From Flavobacterium cellulosilyticum (lineage in GTDB: Bacteria; Bacteroidota; Bacteroidia; Flavobacteriales; Flavobacteriaceae): a stretch of DNA of 64,000 nt. Positions within the stretch are counted from its first letter, which is position 1. Every line of letters begins with the position of its first letter. The notes under the pieces were generated by a model. It made no database searches, was not told the DNA's origin, and saw only the letters and a program-made list of their open reading frames with translations. Location of the stretch: positions 733,393 through 797,392 of the forward strand of contig NZ_SMFK01000001.1 of assembly GCF_004349355.1 (NCBI RefSeq). Reading direction: 5' to 3'. The position numbers and the translations under genes are program-made. This document shows, piece by piece, positions 28,594 to 37,874 of this stretch.

Positions 28594-28686
28594 AAGGTAT
28601 TTTTTGATGAATTTTTTTTCAGAAATGAGTTTTCAAAATTACAATTTTTTAAACTGCCAACTGCTACTGAACACTGAATACTAATT

Positions 28687-29469
28687 TTATTTCCCTTTAA
28701 ACTCCGCTTTCCTTTTCTCTAAAAAAGCCGTTGTTCCTTCCTTGAAATCTTCGGTGGCAAAACATTCTCCAAATGCTTTTATTTCTACTTTAAATCCATT
28801 GACACCAGTAACAAAATTTGCATTTACGGATTCAATCGCTTTAGAAATGGCCGCAGGAGAATTTTTCATAATACGAGTAGCAAGCATCATATACGCGTCA
28901 TATAAATCGGCTTGTGGTACCACATGATTGACTAATCCATACATTTTTGCAGTTTCGGCATCAATCATTCCGGCAGTTAAAATCATTTCCATAGCACGTC
29001 CTTTACCCACCAATTGAGGCAAACGTTGGGTTCCACCATAACCAGGGATTAGTCCAAGTGAAGTTTCTGGCAAACCCATTTTGGCATTATCAGATGCGAT
29101 TCTAATGTGGCATGCCATAGCCAATTCCAATCCTCCACCAAGTGCAAAACCATTAATAGCTGCAATAACTGGTGTTTTCATGTTTTCGATAAAATCAAAT
29201 AAGATTTCCTGTCCTTTTGCGGCCAATGTTGCTCCTTCCAATTCCGAAAAGTGAGCAAATTCGGCAATATCGGCGCCAGCTACAAAAGCTTTTTCTCCAT
29301 TTCCGGTTATAATAATTACTTTGATTTCAGGATTAGCATTTATTTGTTGTAAGGTTTCATTTAATTCCTGTATTGTGGCTTTGTTTAAAGCATTTAATTT
29401 GGATGGACGATTGATAAATATGGTTGCAATGCCATTTTCCTGGTCTAAAATAATGTTTTCGAGTGCCAT
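28687..29469 (-). CDS. Enoyl-CoA hydratase/isomerase family protein
   Basis: A 260-residue crotonase-fold protein of standard length. The oxyanion-hole segments are AFVAGADIAEF near residue 65 and ALGGGLELAMACHIRIAS near 110. Both catalytic glutamates of hydratases are present, in GGGLELA and in GLPETSLGLIPGYGGTQRLP. It should therefore hydrate 2-enoyl-CoA in fatty-acid or amino-acid degradation. The exact chain length cannot be told. It lies 12 bp downstream of a histidine-kinase gene, so the two are probably co-transcribed. Confidence 0.93.
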   Translation of the reverse strand: MALENIILDQENGIATIFINRPSKLNALNKATIQELNETLQQINANPEIKVIIITGNGEKAFVAGADIAEFAHFSELEGATLAAKGQEILFDFIENMKTPVIAAINGFALGGGLELAMACHIRIASDNAKMGLPETSLGLIPGYGGTQRLPQLVGKGRAMEMILTAGMIDAETAKMYGLVNHVVPQADLYDAYMMLATRIMKNSPAAISKAIESVNANFVTGVNGFKVEIKAFGECFATEDFKEGTTAFLEKRKAEFKGK

Positions 29470-29481
29470 AATTTTTATATT

Positions 29482-30954
29482 TTATTGATTGATTATAGGA
29501 AGCGAAACAGTAAATGTAGTTCCAATTCCTTTTTTGGATTCCAATGTAATGGTTCCTTTATAATTTTCGATAATGTTTCTAATAATTCCAAGACCTAATC
29601 CCATTCCGCTGGATTTTGTTGTAAATTTAGGTTCAAATATTCTATTAAAATTTTCAGTTACAATTCCAATTCCATTATCTGAAACCGTGATTAACACATT
29701 GTTTTCATCTCTTTTTATGGTAACTAAAATTGCTTTTTCTTCCTGTTGACATGGAATGGATTGAATGGCGTTTTTGACCAAATTAGTGATAATACGAATG
29801 AGTTGGGTCCTATCAATTTTTGAAATGATTTCTTCTTCTTCTGCTTTAAAATGGACGTATTCCTCATTAAAAATATCCATCGTCAATTCGACAACATCAA
29901 CCACATTCAGGGTTTCATTTTGCTGTGCAGGCATCGAAGCAAAATTAGAAAATGCCGAAGCTACGGAACTCATAGTATCAATTTGTTGTATTAAAGTCTC
30001 GGAATAATCATTTATTTTTTGCTTCAGATTGGGGTCATTCGCATCAAATTTTCTTTGAAAACTCTGCACTGTGAGTCGCATTGGTGTAAGCGGATTTTTG
30101 ATTTCATGCGCCACCTGTTTTGCCATTTCTTGCCAGGCTTCTTCTCTTTCGCTTTGCGCTAATTTCAGGGCGCTTTCTTCCAATTCATCGACCATCGAAT
30201 TATAAGCATTTATCAATAAATTGATTTCTTTACTACTAGCTTCGAGGACAATTTTTTCGTTTTTTTGACTCAAACTGGTTTCACTCAATTTGTCTGATAT
30301 GGTCTTTAAAGATTTTGTAATATAGGACGATAGAAGATAGGCAACACCAAATGCTACCAAAAGCATAAATGTGTATACTTGAGCCAATCGAATCAAGAAG
30401 TTTTGCAGTTCCGTTTGATAATAACTATCGTCTTCTACATAAGGTAAGTTCAAAATTCCTAATGGCTTGAACTTGTCATCTTTAATTAAACTATAAGAAG
30501 AACGATTTTTTTGGCCGTCAATTGTTTTGATGTCAACATATCTTTTTTCGATAGAAGATTGAACGAGTTTAATGATGTATTTTGGAATTGGAGGCGCAAC
30601 AGAATCAATTGAAAACCTTGATTTGGATGATTTTAATAACTTCCCTTCTAGACTGTAAATATTGATTTCCAGATTGTGTATATCGGATAATTCGTGAATT
30701 TTATCTTTAAAGATTAGAGAAAGATTCTTTGGAGTAAGAGGATAAGTGGTGTTCGATAGCACATAAATAATGTTTTCTTTTATGGCATCTTCCTTGTGTT
30801 CTAAACGTTCTTGATGGTATTGTTTGGCCTCATTTTTGAATTGAAAAATAGAAATGGAAGCCAATAATACAGAGGCAACAATAATCAATACAATCATCGA
30901 AAGGAAAATCCTGACACGTAAGGAAAGCATCGATAACTTGAAGTCTTTAAGCAT
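29482..30954 (-). CDS. Membrane sensor histidine kinase (NtrY-like), no partner regulator nearby
   Basis: A 490-residue kinase. The start is the ATG at 30954 (MLKDFKLSMLSLRVRIFLSM), since upstream sequence in frame is an intergenic palindrome. Transmembrane helices near residues 15-40 and 190-212 enclose a periplasmic sensor domain. A HAMP-like linker (SSYITKSLKTISDKLSE) follows, then the phospho-acceptor H in QEMAKQVAHEIKNPLTPMRL near 283. The ATPase motifs are NLVKNAIQSI, VSDNGIGIV and GMGLGLGIIRNIIENY. No response regulator is encoded within the window, so the partner must be elsewhere. The ligand is unknown. Confidence 0.92.
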   Translation of the reverse strand: MLKDFKLSMLSLRVRIFLSMIVLIIVASVLLASISIFQFKNEAKQYHQERLEHKEDAIKENIIYVLSNTTYPLTPKNLSLIFKDKIHELSDIHNLEINIYSLEGKLLKSSKSRFSIDSVAPPIPKYIIKLVQSSIEKRYVDIKTIDGQKNRSSYSLIKDDKFKPLGILNLPYVEDDSYYQTELQNFLIRLAQVYTFMLLVAFGVAYLLSSYITKSLKTISDKLSETSLSQKNEKIVLEASSKEINLLINAYNSMVDELEESALKLAQSEREEAWQEMAKQVAHEIKNPLTPMRLTVQSFQRKFDANDPNLKQKINDYSETLIQQIDTMSSVASAFSNFASMPAQQNETLNVVDVVELTMDIFNEEYVHFKAEEEEIISKIDRTQLIRIITNLVKNAIQSIPCQQEEKAILVTIKRDENNVLITVSDNGIGIVTENFNRIFEPKFTTKSSGMGLGLGIIRNIIENYKGTITLESKKGIGTTFTVSLPIINQ

Positions 30955-30975
30955 AGTGTTTAGTGATTGGTAACT

Positions 30976-31028
30976 AGTAATTAGTAACAAGTGATTAGCT
31001 AATTACAAATCACTTGTCACTAATTACT
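30976..31028. repeat. Palindrome between hemJ and the kinase gene
   Basis: Arms at 30976-30996 and 31008-31028 match at 20 of 21 positions around an 11-base loop. The right arm covers the hemJ stop codon. It could act as a terminator or mRNA-processing hairpin, and its composition (AGTAATTAGT words) resembles other degenerate spacer repeats in the window. Confidence 0.8.
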
Positions 31029-31572
31029 TTCTTTCTCTAATTCGTTTATAAAATTTGAATCCCAACATTATTAAAACCGAAAATAAGAGGATTCCAATCA
31101 CTCCATAAATCCAGTTAACAGCATTTTTCAGAATGACTAGAAATACAACTGCAAAAAGAATAATTGTAGCACCTTCGTTCCACAAACGCATAAAATTGGT
31201 AGTGTATTTTACTTGGTTGTTTTGCAATTCCTTGAATATTTTATGGCATTTATAATGGTACAAATACAACACAAAAACAAAGCCAAGTTTCACGTGCATC
31301 CAAGGCATTTGTAACCAAGCTTTACCCAAGTCAGTAAAAAACAACATCCAAAATGCAAAAAGACTCGCTAAAACAGCGCTTGGCCAAGTGATGATATACC
31401 ACAAACGATAGGTCATTATTTTGTATTGTTTCTGCAAAATTTCTTTATCTGGCGATGGCATATCGTTAGCTTCTATTTGGTAAACAAACAAACGAACGAT
31501 ATAAAAAAGTCCGGCGAACCAAGTAATCACAAAGATGAGATGAAGAGATTTGAGGTAGTTGTAGAATTCCAT
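31024..31572 (-). CDS. hemJ: Protoporphyrinogen IX oxidase, HemJ type
   Basis: A 182-residue integral membrane protein with about four hydrophobic helices. The N-terminus YNYLKSLHLIFVITWFAGLFYIVRLFVY carries the conserved His of the HemJ (UPF0093) family, and later segments include YRLWYIITWPSAV and MPWMHVKLGFVFVLYLYHYKCH. HemJ oxidises protoporphyrinogen IX to protoporphyrin IX, the step just before ferrochelatase, whose gene lies directly upstream in the same direction. The neighbourhood supports this over a general CopD-like label. Confidence 0.92.
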   Translation of the reverse strand: MEFYNYLKSLHLIFVITWFAGLFYIVRLFVYQIEANDMPSPDKEILQKQYKIMTYRLWYIITWPSAVLASLFAFWMLFFTDLGKAWLQMPWMHVKLGFVFVLYLYHYKCHKIFKELQNNQVKYTTNFMRLWNEGATIILFAVVFLVILKNAVNWIYGVIGILLFSVLIMLGFKFYKRIRERK

Positions 31573-31587
31573 TTATTTTTTGTTTAA

Positions 31588-31620
31588 AGATTTGACAACT
31601 TTTTAAAAGTTGTCAAATCT
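31588..31620. repeat. Perfect 16-bp-arm palindrome between hemH and hemJ
   Basis: AGATTTGACAACTTTT (31588-31603) and AAAAGTTGTCAAATCT (31605-31620) are exact reverse complements around one T. It lies between two heme genes on the minus strand. I recall similar palindromes in other Flavobacterium intergenic regions, unverified. Confidence 0.9.
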
Positions 31621-31654
31621 ATCCGATTACTTAAAAGAACATTATCAAAAAATT

Positions 31655-32668
31655 TTAATTTGCCCAATCATCGATCCAATTTGCAACCGTTTCACACCAT
31701 TCGTCACTATCATTTAAACAAGGAACAGCAAAAAATTCTTCGCCTCCGTGTTCCTTGAATTGATGGTTGGCTTCCATTGCAATTTCTTCTAATGTTTCCA
31801 AGCAATCCGAAACAAAAGCAGGCGTAACCACTGCCAAATTCTTGATGCCTTTCTCGGGCATTTTATTCACTTCAACATCAGTGTAAGGCGTAAGCCATTT
31901 GTCTCCAGCCAATCGAGATTGAAAAGTTTGGCTGTATTTTCCTTCGGGAATTCCTAATAGTTTTACCACTTGTTTCGTAGTTTCGTAACATTGATGACGG
32001 TAGCAAAATTCGTGCGCTGGAGAGGGCGTGTTGCAACAAGAACCGTCTATTTTGCAGTGCGATTTGGTAATGTCCGTTTTGCGAATGTGTCGCTCAGGGA
32101 TTCCGTGATAGGAGAACAATAAATGATCGTATTCAAAACCTTCCAAATGGGATTGAATAGAATCGGCAAGGTTTTTCAAATAGTCGGGCTTATTATAAAA
32201 AGCAGGAACAATCGTAAATTTCATTTCTGGAAAATACTTTTTTCTATGCTCTTCAGCCAATTCTAAAATGGTTGTTGTCGATGCCATTGCGTGTTGCGGA
32301 TACAACGGGAAAAGCATTACTTCGGTTACGCCTTTATCGTGTAATTCCTGTAATCCCGATAAAAGAGAAGGATTTCCGTAACGCATAGCCAATGCAACCG
32401 GAATGTCAACCAATTTTTTGACTTTTTCGTGCATTCTTTTGGAAATCACGACAAGCGGAGAACCTTCGTCCCACCAAATTTTGGCGTAAGCCGCTGCCGA
32501 TTTTTTTGGTCTAGTTTGAAGAATGATGCCACGAACTAGCAATGCCCGCAACAAAAACGGAACATCGATTACGTATTTATCCATCAAAAATTCGTCTAAA
32601 TACGGTTTTACATCTTTTGCTGTTGGACTTTCCGGCGAACCAAGGTTAACTAATAATACACCTTTCAT
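31655..32668 (-). CDS. hemH: Ferrochelatase
   Basis: This 337-residue cytosolic or peripheral membrane enzyme inserts Fe2+ into protoporphyrin IX to form protoheme. It starts with the family signature KGVLLVNLGSPESPTAKDVKPYLDEFLMD. It contains YPQHAMASTT, the catalytic-His segment LLFSYHGIPERHI, YSQTFQSRLAGDKWLTPYTD and the conserved Glu region PAFVSDCLETLEEI. The Cys-rich DGSCCNTPSPAHEFCYRHQC insert is notable; clustered cysteines occur in some bacterial ferrochelatases and may bind a metal or cluster, which is inference. It precedes hemJ. Confidence 0.97.
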   Translation of the reverse strand: MKGVLLVNLGSPESPTAKDVKPYLDEFLMDKYVIDVPFLLRALLVRGIILQTRPKKSAAAYAKIWWDEGSPLVVISKRMHEKVKKLVDIPVALAMRYGNPSLLSGLQELHDKGVTEVMLFPLYPQHAMASTTTILELAEEHRKKYFPEMKFTIVPAFYNKPDYLKNLADSIQSHLEGFEYDHLLFSYHGIPERHIRKTDITKSHCKIDGSCCNTPSPAHEFCYRHQCYETTKQVVKLLGIPEGKYSQTFQSRLAGDKWLTPYTDVEVNKMPEKGIKNLAVVTPAFVSDCLETLEEIAMEANHQFKEHGGEEFFAVPCLNDSDEWCETVANWIDDWAN

Positions 32669-32711
32669 TTTTTTTGTTTTTTATGGAAAAACCCCATTAG
32701 GGTTTGTAAAT

Positions 32712-33584
32712 TTATTTATTTGGATTGATGGACATCAAATATTTCTTTGGAGTTGTTCCAAATTTCTTTTTGAAAGCGGCTATAAAATGACTTCCGGTGC
32801 TGTATCCAATTTTTAATCCCACTTCATTTACATTATAAGAACCACTGTCTAATAATTTTCGAGCGGAATCCATTTTATAATCAAAGAGAAATCCATAAAC
32901 AGTATCACCATATATTTGTTTGAAACCCATTTTTAGTTTCTTCAAAGTCAGTCCCACTTCGTCGGCTAATTCTTGTAGTCCTGGCGGTTCGGCCATATTA
33001 GCCAATATAATTTCCTTAGCCTTTTTAATTTTAAATACATTTTCTTCATCAATTAAAAACGGACATTGTTCCGCATTTGGGTCTTCGGTACGATTGAAAT
33101 ACAAACTCAATAATTCATAACCTTTACCTTTGTAATACAAGTTTTTTATGGATGGATGCAAATTATAATGAAACAATTGACTCAAAACAATAGCCATCGA
33201 AGGGCTGATATCCCCTTCCTTATAATACTTTTTGTCCTTGTTGTCGTCACTTAAAAAAGTGATATAATTGGCTTCGGAAGAAAATAAATTATGAAATTTT
33301 TTAATAGAAATGATAACCGAAATAACCCAGGAATTTGGAGCCAATTCAAGATTAATAGGTAATTCTATCTGTGGATTGTACAGTAATAAGGATTTCTCTT
33401 CTTTCAAGTCTAAGGTATAATTCCCTTGATTGAAAAGGAATTTTGCTTTTCCTTTTAATCCAAAATGAAATTGAATCAATCCCTTTTTAACTTCGCGTTG
33501 TGTGCAATACACTTCTTCGCTGTCATTTTGTAATCGAAGTAGAGTAAAATCGTCTTCTATTGTTATTATATCCTGAGAACTCAT
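32712..33584 (-). CDS. AraC-family transcriptional regulator divergent from hemA
   Basis: This 290-residue regulator has a C-terminal AraC DNA-binding domain from about residue 190: two helix-turn-helix motifs in LQELADEVGLTLKKLKMGFKQIYG and VNEVGLKIGYSTGSHFIAAFKKKFGTTPKKY. The N-terminal part is a probable ligand-sensing cupin-like region. It is divergent from hemA with 227 bp between the starts and is followed by hemH 43 bp downstream. Position suggests that it regulates heme synthesis, perhaps in response to heme or iron as PchR-like AraC proteins do, but this is inferred. Confidence 0.92.
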   Translation of the reverse strand: MSSQDIITIEDDFTLLRLQNDSEEVYCTQREVKKGLIQFHFGLKGKAKFLFNQGNYTLDLKEEKSLLLYNPQIELPINLELAPNSWVISVIISIKKFHNLFSSEANYITFLSDDNKDKKYYKEGDISPSMAIVLSQLFHYNLHPSIKNLYYKGKGYELLSLYFNRTEDPNAEQCPFLIDEENVFKIKKAKEIILANMAEPPGLQELADEVGLTLKKLKMGFKQIYGDTVYGFLFDYKMDSARKLLDSGSYNVNEVGLKIGYSTGSHFIAAFKKKFGTTPKKYLMSINPNK

Positions 33585-33752
33585 TGCGATATTTTTTATT
33601 AAAACAGTTTATTAAAATCAGAATTTTATTTAGAATCAGTTTAAATATGTTTTTTAAAACACTTGATTTCAGTACAAAAATAATGTTTTTTACTATAAAA
33701 GATAGATTTATCGACTAAAAATCATTCAGCGTTACAAAAAGAACTTTTAGCG

Positions 33753-33784
33753 TTGTTTTTATAAAGTCCTTAGTAATAACTTTG
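33753..33784 (+). promoter_or_regulatory. Predicted hemA promoter
   Basis: TTG at 33753-33755, a 21-base spacer and TAACTTTG at 33777-33784 fit the Bacteroidota consensus. The predicted start of transcription lies about 20 bases before the hemA ATG. Confidence 0.7.
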
Positions 33785-33811
33785 TCAGTCCCAATTGGGA
33801 AAAGATTATTT

Positions 33812-35116
33812 ATGAAAAACACAAGCATAACCAAACATAAAACTTTCTATGCCATAGGCTTAAGTTACCGTAAAGCAGATGCTGAGGTAAGAGGAAAATT
33901 CAGTTTAGATGGTGGTGGAAAGACAAATGTATTACTTCAAGCCAAAGATGAAGGCATTGAAAGTTTAGTAGTTACTTCAACTTGTAACAGAACTGAAATT
34001 TACGGTTATGCAGATCACCCTTTTCAACTTATCAAATTAATTTGCGAGAATAGCAATGGAACTGCAGAAGAATTCCAGAAAGTTGGATTTGTATATAAAA
34101 ATCAAGAAGCGACGGATCATCTTTTTCGAGTAGGAACAGGTTTAGACAGTCAGATCTTAGGTGATTTTGAAATCATTGGTCAGATAAAAAACAGTTTCGA
34201 GGAATCACGTTCCTTGGGATTGATCAATACTTATTTAGACCGATTAATTAATATGGTGATTCAAACCAGCAAAAGAATAAAAAACGAAACTGAAATCAGT
34301 TCTGGAGCAACTTCTGTTTCTTTTGCAGCCGTTCAATATATCATTCGAAATGTAGAGAATATTGGAAACAAAAACATTTTACTTTTTGGAACAGGCGAGA
34401 TTGGAAAAAATACTTGTGAAAATTTAGTAAAACACACTAAAAACAAACACATTACTCTTATAAATAGAACTAAAAGTACGGCCGAAATCTTGGCTGGAAA
34501 ACTAAATTTAATTGTAAAAGATTATTCTGATATTCATCTAGAATTACAAAAAGCCGATGTTTTGGTCGTTGCAACTGGGGCTAAAAATCCAACTATCGAT
34601 AAAGCACTTTTGAATTTAAAGAAACCACTTTTGATTTTGGATTTATCTATCCCGAAAAATGTAAATGCAGATGTGCAACAGATTCCAGGAGTAACCTTAA
34701 TCCACGTGGATTATTTGTCACAAATGACCGATGATACTCTCGAAAGAAGAAAGCAACACATTCCAGCAGCCGAAGCGATTATCGAGGATATGAAATTAGA
34801 TTTAAATACTTGGATGAATGGTCGAAAATTTGCGCCAACAATTCACGCCTTGAAAGCAAAATTGAACGATATTGTAGCGAGTGAGTTGAACTTACAACGC
34901 AAAAAATTACCCAATTTTGACGAAGAACAAGCCGATATCATCAGCTCAAGAATTATCCAAAAAATCACCAATCATTTCGCCAGCCACCTTAAAGACGAAG
35001 ACACTTCAGTAGATGAAAGTATTGAATTTATCGAAAAAGTGTTTCAAATTGGACTTTCTACACCACAAAAAGAAATTTCTGTTATAGTAGAAAAATACGG
35101 CGTTAATTTATCCTAA
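33812..35116 (+). CDS. hemA: Glutamyl-tRNA reductase
   Basis: A 434-residue enzyme making glutamate-1-semialdehyde from Glu-tRNA, the first committed step of C5-pathway heme synthesis. The active-site Cys is in VVTSTCNRTEIYG. Next come LGDFEIIGQIKNSFEESRSLG, the NADPH-binding Rossmann motif LLFGTGEIGKNTCENL and a C-terminal helical dimerisation domain. I use the ATG at 33812 because it follows the predicted promoter at the right distance; an in-frame TTG at 33782 lies inside the -7 element. It opens the rightward heme gene set. Confidence 0.96.
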   Translation: MKNTSITKHKTFYAIGLSYRKADAEVRGKFSLDGGGKTNVLLQAKDEGIESLVVTSTCNRTEIYGYADHPFQLIKLICENSNGTAEEFQKVGFVYKNQEATDHLFRVGTGLDSQILGDFEIIGQIKNSFEESRSLGLINTYLDRLINMVIQTSKRIKNETEISSGATSVSFAAVQYIIRNVENIGNKNILLFGTGEIGKNTCENLVKHTKNKHITLINRTKSTAEILAGKLNLIVKDYSDIHLELQKADVLVVATGAKNPTIDKALLNLKKPLLILDLSIPKNVNADVQQIPGVTLIHVDYLSQMTDDTLERRKQHIPAAEAIIEDMKLDLNTWMNGRKFAPTIHALKAKLNDIVASELNLQRKKLPNFDEEQADIISSRIIQKITNHFASHLKDEDTSVDESIEFIEKVFQIGLSTPQKEISVIVEKYGVNLS

Positions 35117-35161
35117 AACAAAATGAACCATAATGTTTTATTGGTTTGAAAATAATAAAAA

Positions 35162-36088
35162 ATGGCTCAAAAAGTTATACGAATAGGTACACGCGATAGC
35201 GAATTAGCACTTTGGCAAGCCCACACCGTCCAAAAAAAGTTAAATGATTTAGGTTATAAAACTGAAATTGTCGCTGTTAAATCACAAGGCGATATTGTTC
35301 TCGACAAACCCCTTTACGAACTCGGAATCACAGGAATTTTTACCAAAACTTTAGATATTGCCATGCTTAATGGCGATGTTGATATTGCTGTACATTCTAT
35401 GAAAGATGTGCCAACGGCATTACCCATTGGTATTGTGCAAGGAGCGGTTCTTGAAAGAGCCAATACGGTCGATGTTCTGGCTTATAAAGGCAATCTCGAT
35501 TTCTTGAAGGGAGAGGGGACAATTGCAACAGGAAGTTTGCGTCGTCAAGCGCAATGGCTTAATAAATATCCCAATCATAAGGTAGTAGATTTACGAGGAA
35601 ATGTAAATTTACGCATGCGAAAATTAGCCGATAACGATTGGAATGGAGCTGTATTTGCTGCTGCAGGACTAGAACGCATTAATCTATATCCCGAAAATCA
35701 TATTGCACTCGATTGGATGATTCCCGCGCCCGCTCAAGGGGCAATGCTTGTTGTTGCCATGGGAAATGACAATTATACACTTGATGCAGTAAGAGAATTA
35801 AATCATATTGAAACCGAAATCGCAACCTACATCGAACGCCAATTTTTGAAAACTTTAGAAGGTGGGTGTACTGCTCCTATTGGTGCATTGGTACGTTATA
35901 ATGAAGACGATGACACCTTACATTTTCAGGGGGTTTTATTTTCACTGGACGGAAAACAAAAATTAGAAGTCGACAAAGTTGTTGCTATTTCAGAATGGAA
36001 AAAACTAGGCTATAATTCTGCTGAAGAAATTTTGAATAATGGCGGAGCTGAGTTGATGAAAACAATAAAAGAAACGATGAAAAAATAA
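35162..36088 (+). CDS. hemC: Hydroxymethylbilane synthase (porphobilinogen deaminase)
   Basis: A 308-residue enzyme that links four porphobilinogens into hydroxymethylbilane. It begins with RIGTRDSELALWQAHTVQ, and contains DVDIAVHSMKDVPT, GSLRRQAQWL and DLRGNVNLRMRKL. The Cys carrying the dipyrromethane cofactor is in LEGGCTAPIGALV near residue 238. It follows hemA by 45 bp and ends directly before hemD (TAA then ATG with no gap), so the three are very probably one operon. Confidence 0.97.
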   Translation: MAQKVIRIGTRDSELALWQAHTVQKKLNDLGYKTEIVAVKSQGDIVLDKPLYELGITGIFTKTLDIAMLNGDVDIAVHSMKDVPTALPIGIVQGAVLERANTVDVLAYKGNLDFLKGEGTIATGSLRRQAQWLNKYPNHKVVDLRGNVNLRMRKLADNDWNGAVFAAAGLERINLYPENHIALDWMIPAPAQGAMLVVAMGNDNYTLDAVRELNHIETEIATYIERQFLKTLEGGCTAPIGALVRYNEDDDTLHFQGVLFSLDGKQKLEVDKVVAISEWKKLGYNSAEEILNNGGAELMKTIKETMKK

Positions 36089-36754
36089 ATGAATAATCCA
36101 ATAAACATTCTATCAACAAAAATACTTTTGAGTCATCAAAAGCAAGCTTTATTAGACGCCAATTTCAATCTAATTGAAATCGATTTTATCAAAACCGAAA
36201 ACTCGGATTTTGATTTAAAAGAAGTCAATGAAAATTTGATTTTTTCAAGTCAAAATGCAGCACAAAGTGTTTTATTGCATCCAAAATGCGAAGAATTAAA
36301 ATCTAAAAATGTGTTTTGTGTGGGTATTAAAACCAAGGCATTCTTAGAAGAAAATGGATTTAATGTAATAGTTTATGTAGATTACGCTTCTGATTTGGCC
36401 GAAATTATAACTTTGATTTATGCCAATGAAAGTTATACTTTTTTTAGTGGCAATTTGCGAAAAGAAACTTTGCCTAAAGCTCTGAAAGAAGCCAAAATAA
36501 AGTTCAATGAAATACAGGTTTATGAAACTACTTTGACGCCACAAAAAGTAAAAACCGCAGTTGATGGGATTCTGTTTTTTAGTCCTTCAGCAATAGAAAG
36601 TTATTTGAAGGAAAACAAAATAAAAAATGAACTTTGCTTTTGCATTGGAGAAACCACTGCAAGTGCATTAGAAACCACTACTAAAAATATTATCGTTGCA
36701 GATCAACCCTCTGTTGAAAATGTGGTTGAAGATGTAATCGAAGAATTTAAATAA
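36089..36754 (+). CDS. hemD: Uroporphyrinogen-III synthase
   Basis: A 221-residue protein of the poorly conserved HemD family, which cyclises hydroxymethylbilane with inversion of ring D. Supporting segments are LIFSSQNAAQSVL, VFCVGIKTKAFLEENG, YTFFSGNLRKETLPKAL, QVYETTLTP and GILFFSPSAIESYL followed by CIGETTASAL. Sequence identity in this family is always low, so the tight position directly after hemC and before hemE adds much of the confidence. Confidence 0.92.
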   Translation: MNNPINILSTKILLSHQKQALLDANFNLIEIDFIKTENSDFDLKEVNENLIFSSQNAAQSVLLHPKCEELKSKNVFCVGIKTKAFLEENGFNVIVYVDYASDLAEIITLIYANESYTFFSGNLRKETLPKALKEAKIKFNEIQVYETTLTPQKVKTAVDGILFFSPSAIESYLKENKIKNELCFCIGETTASALETTTKNIIVADQPSVENVVEDVIEEFK

Positions 36755-36831
36755 AACAAATTAGCTTTTAGCATTTTGCTTTTGGCAACAATAAAACAAT
36801 TTTAACAACTAATAGCTAACAGCTAAGAAAA

Positions 36832-37860
36832 ATGATAAAGAACGACCTATTTTTAAAAGCATTAAAAGGAGAAACAGTAGAACGTCCGCCGGTTTGGATG
36901 ATGCGTCAAGCTGGAAGATATTTGCCGGAATTCATCGCTTTGCGTAACAAATATGATTTTTTTACCCGTTGTGAAACTCCAGAATTAGCGGCTGAAATTA
37001 CTGTGCAGCCCATTCGCAGAATTGCACCCGATGCGGCGATTTTATTCTCGGATATTTTGGTTGTCCCTAGAGCTATGGGAATTCACGTGGAATTGAAAGA
37101 CAATTTAGGTCCCATTATCCCGAATCCAATTCGCACCATGGAACAAGTAAACCAAGTGTATGTTCCTGATGTAAATGAAACTTTAGGCTACGTTTTTGAC
37201 GCAGTAAAATTAACCAAAGAAATGTTGAATGATGAAGTGCCATTAATTGGTTTCGCAGGTTCACCTTGGACTATTTTCTGTTATGCTGTGGAAGGAAAAG
37301 GATCGAAAAGTTTTGATACTGCTAAAGGATTTTGTTTCTCTAACCCAATAGCTGCGCATACTTTATTACAAAAAATTACAGACACTACCATTTTATACTT
37401 AAAAGAAAAAGTAAAATCGGGCGTAGATGCAGTTCAGATTTTTGATTCTTGGGGCGGAATGCTTTCTCCCGTAGATTATCAAGAATTTTCATGGAAATAC
37501 ATCAACCAAATCATAGAAGCTTTGGCTGAGGTTACACCAGTAATTGTTTTTGGAAAAGGATGTTGGTTCGCTTTGGGCGAAATGGGAAAAAGCAAAGCTT
37601 CAGCTCTTGGAGTAGATTGGACTTGTACACCTAGAAATGCCCGTTATTTGTCTGGTGGAAACATCACATTGCAAGGTAATTTCGATCCATCAAGATTGTT
37701 TTCTCCAATTCCTGTTATCAAGAAAATGGTACATGAAATGATTGACGAATTTGGAAAAGACAAATACATCGCCAATTTAGGTCACGGAATTTTACCCAAT
37801 ATTCCTGTGGATCACGCAAAAGCGTTTGTAGATGCGGTGAAGGAGTATCGAAAAAAGTAG
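36832..37860 (+). CDS. hemE: Uroporphyrinogen decarboxylase
   Basis: A 342-residue cytosolic enzyme that decarboxylates the four acetate chains of uroporphyrinogen III to give coproporphyrinogen III. The N-terminal signature [17 protein letters not shown] is clear, followed by [46 protein letters not shown] and a C-terminal [21 protein letters not shown] 77-bp spacer with AGCT-rich words separates it from hemD. A REP/transposase element begins 15 bp after its stop. Confidence 0.97.
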   Translation: MIKNDLFLKALKGETVERPPVWMMRQAGRYLPEFIALRNKYDFFTRCETPELAAEITVQPIRRIAPDAAILFSDILVVPRAMGIHVELKDNLGPIIPNPIRTMEQVNQVYVPDVNETLGYVFDAVKLTKEMLNDEVPLIGFAGSPWTIFCYAVEGKGSKSFDTAKGFCFSNPIAAHTLLQKITDTTILYLKEKVKSGVDAVQIFDSWGGMLSPVDYQEFSWKYINQIIEALAEVTPVIVFGKGCWFALGEMGKSKASALGVDWTCTPRNARYLSGGNITLQGNFDPSRLFSPIPVIKKMVHEMIDEFGKDKYIANLGHGILPNIPVDHAKAFVDAVKEYRKK

Positions 37861-37874
37861 GTATTGCATGATCT

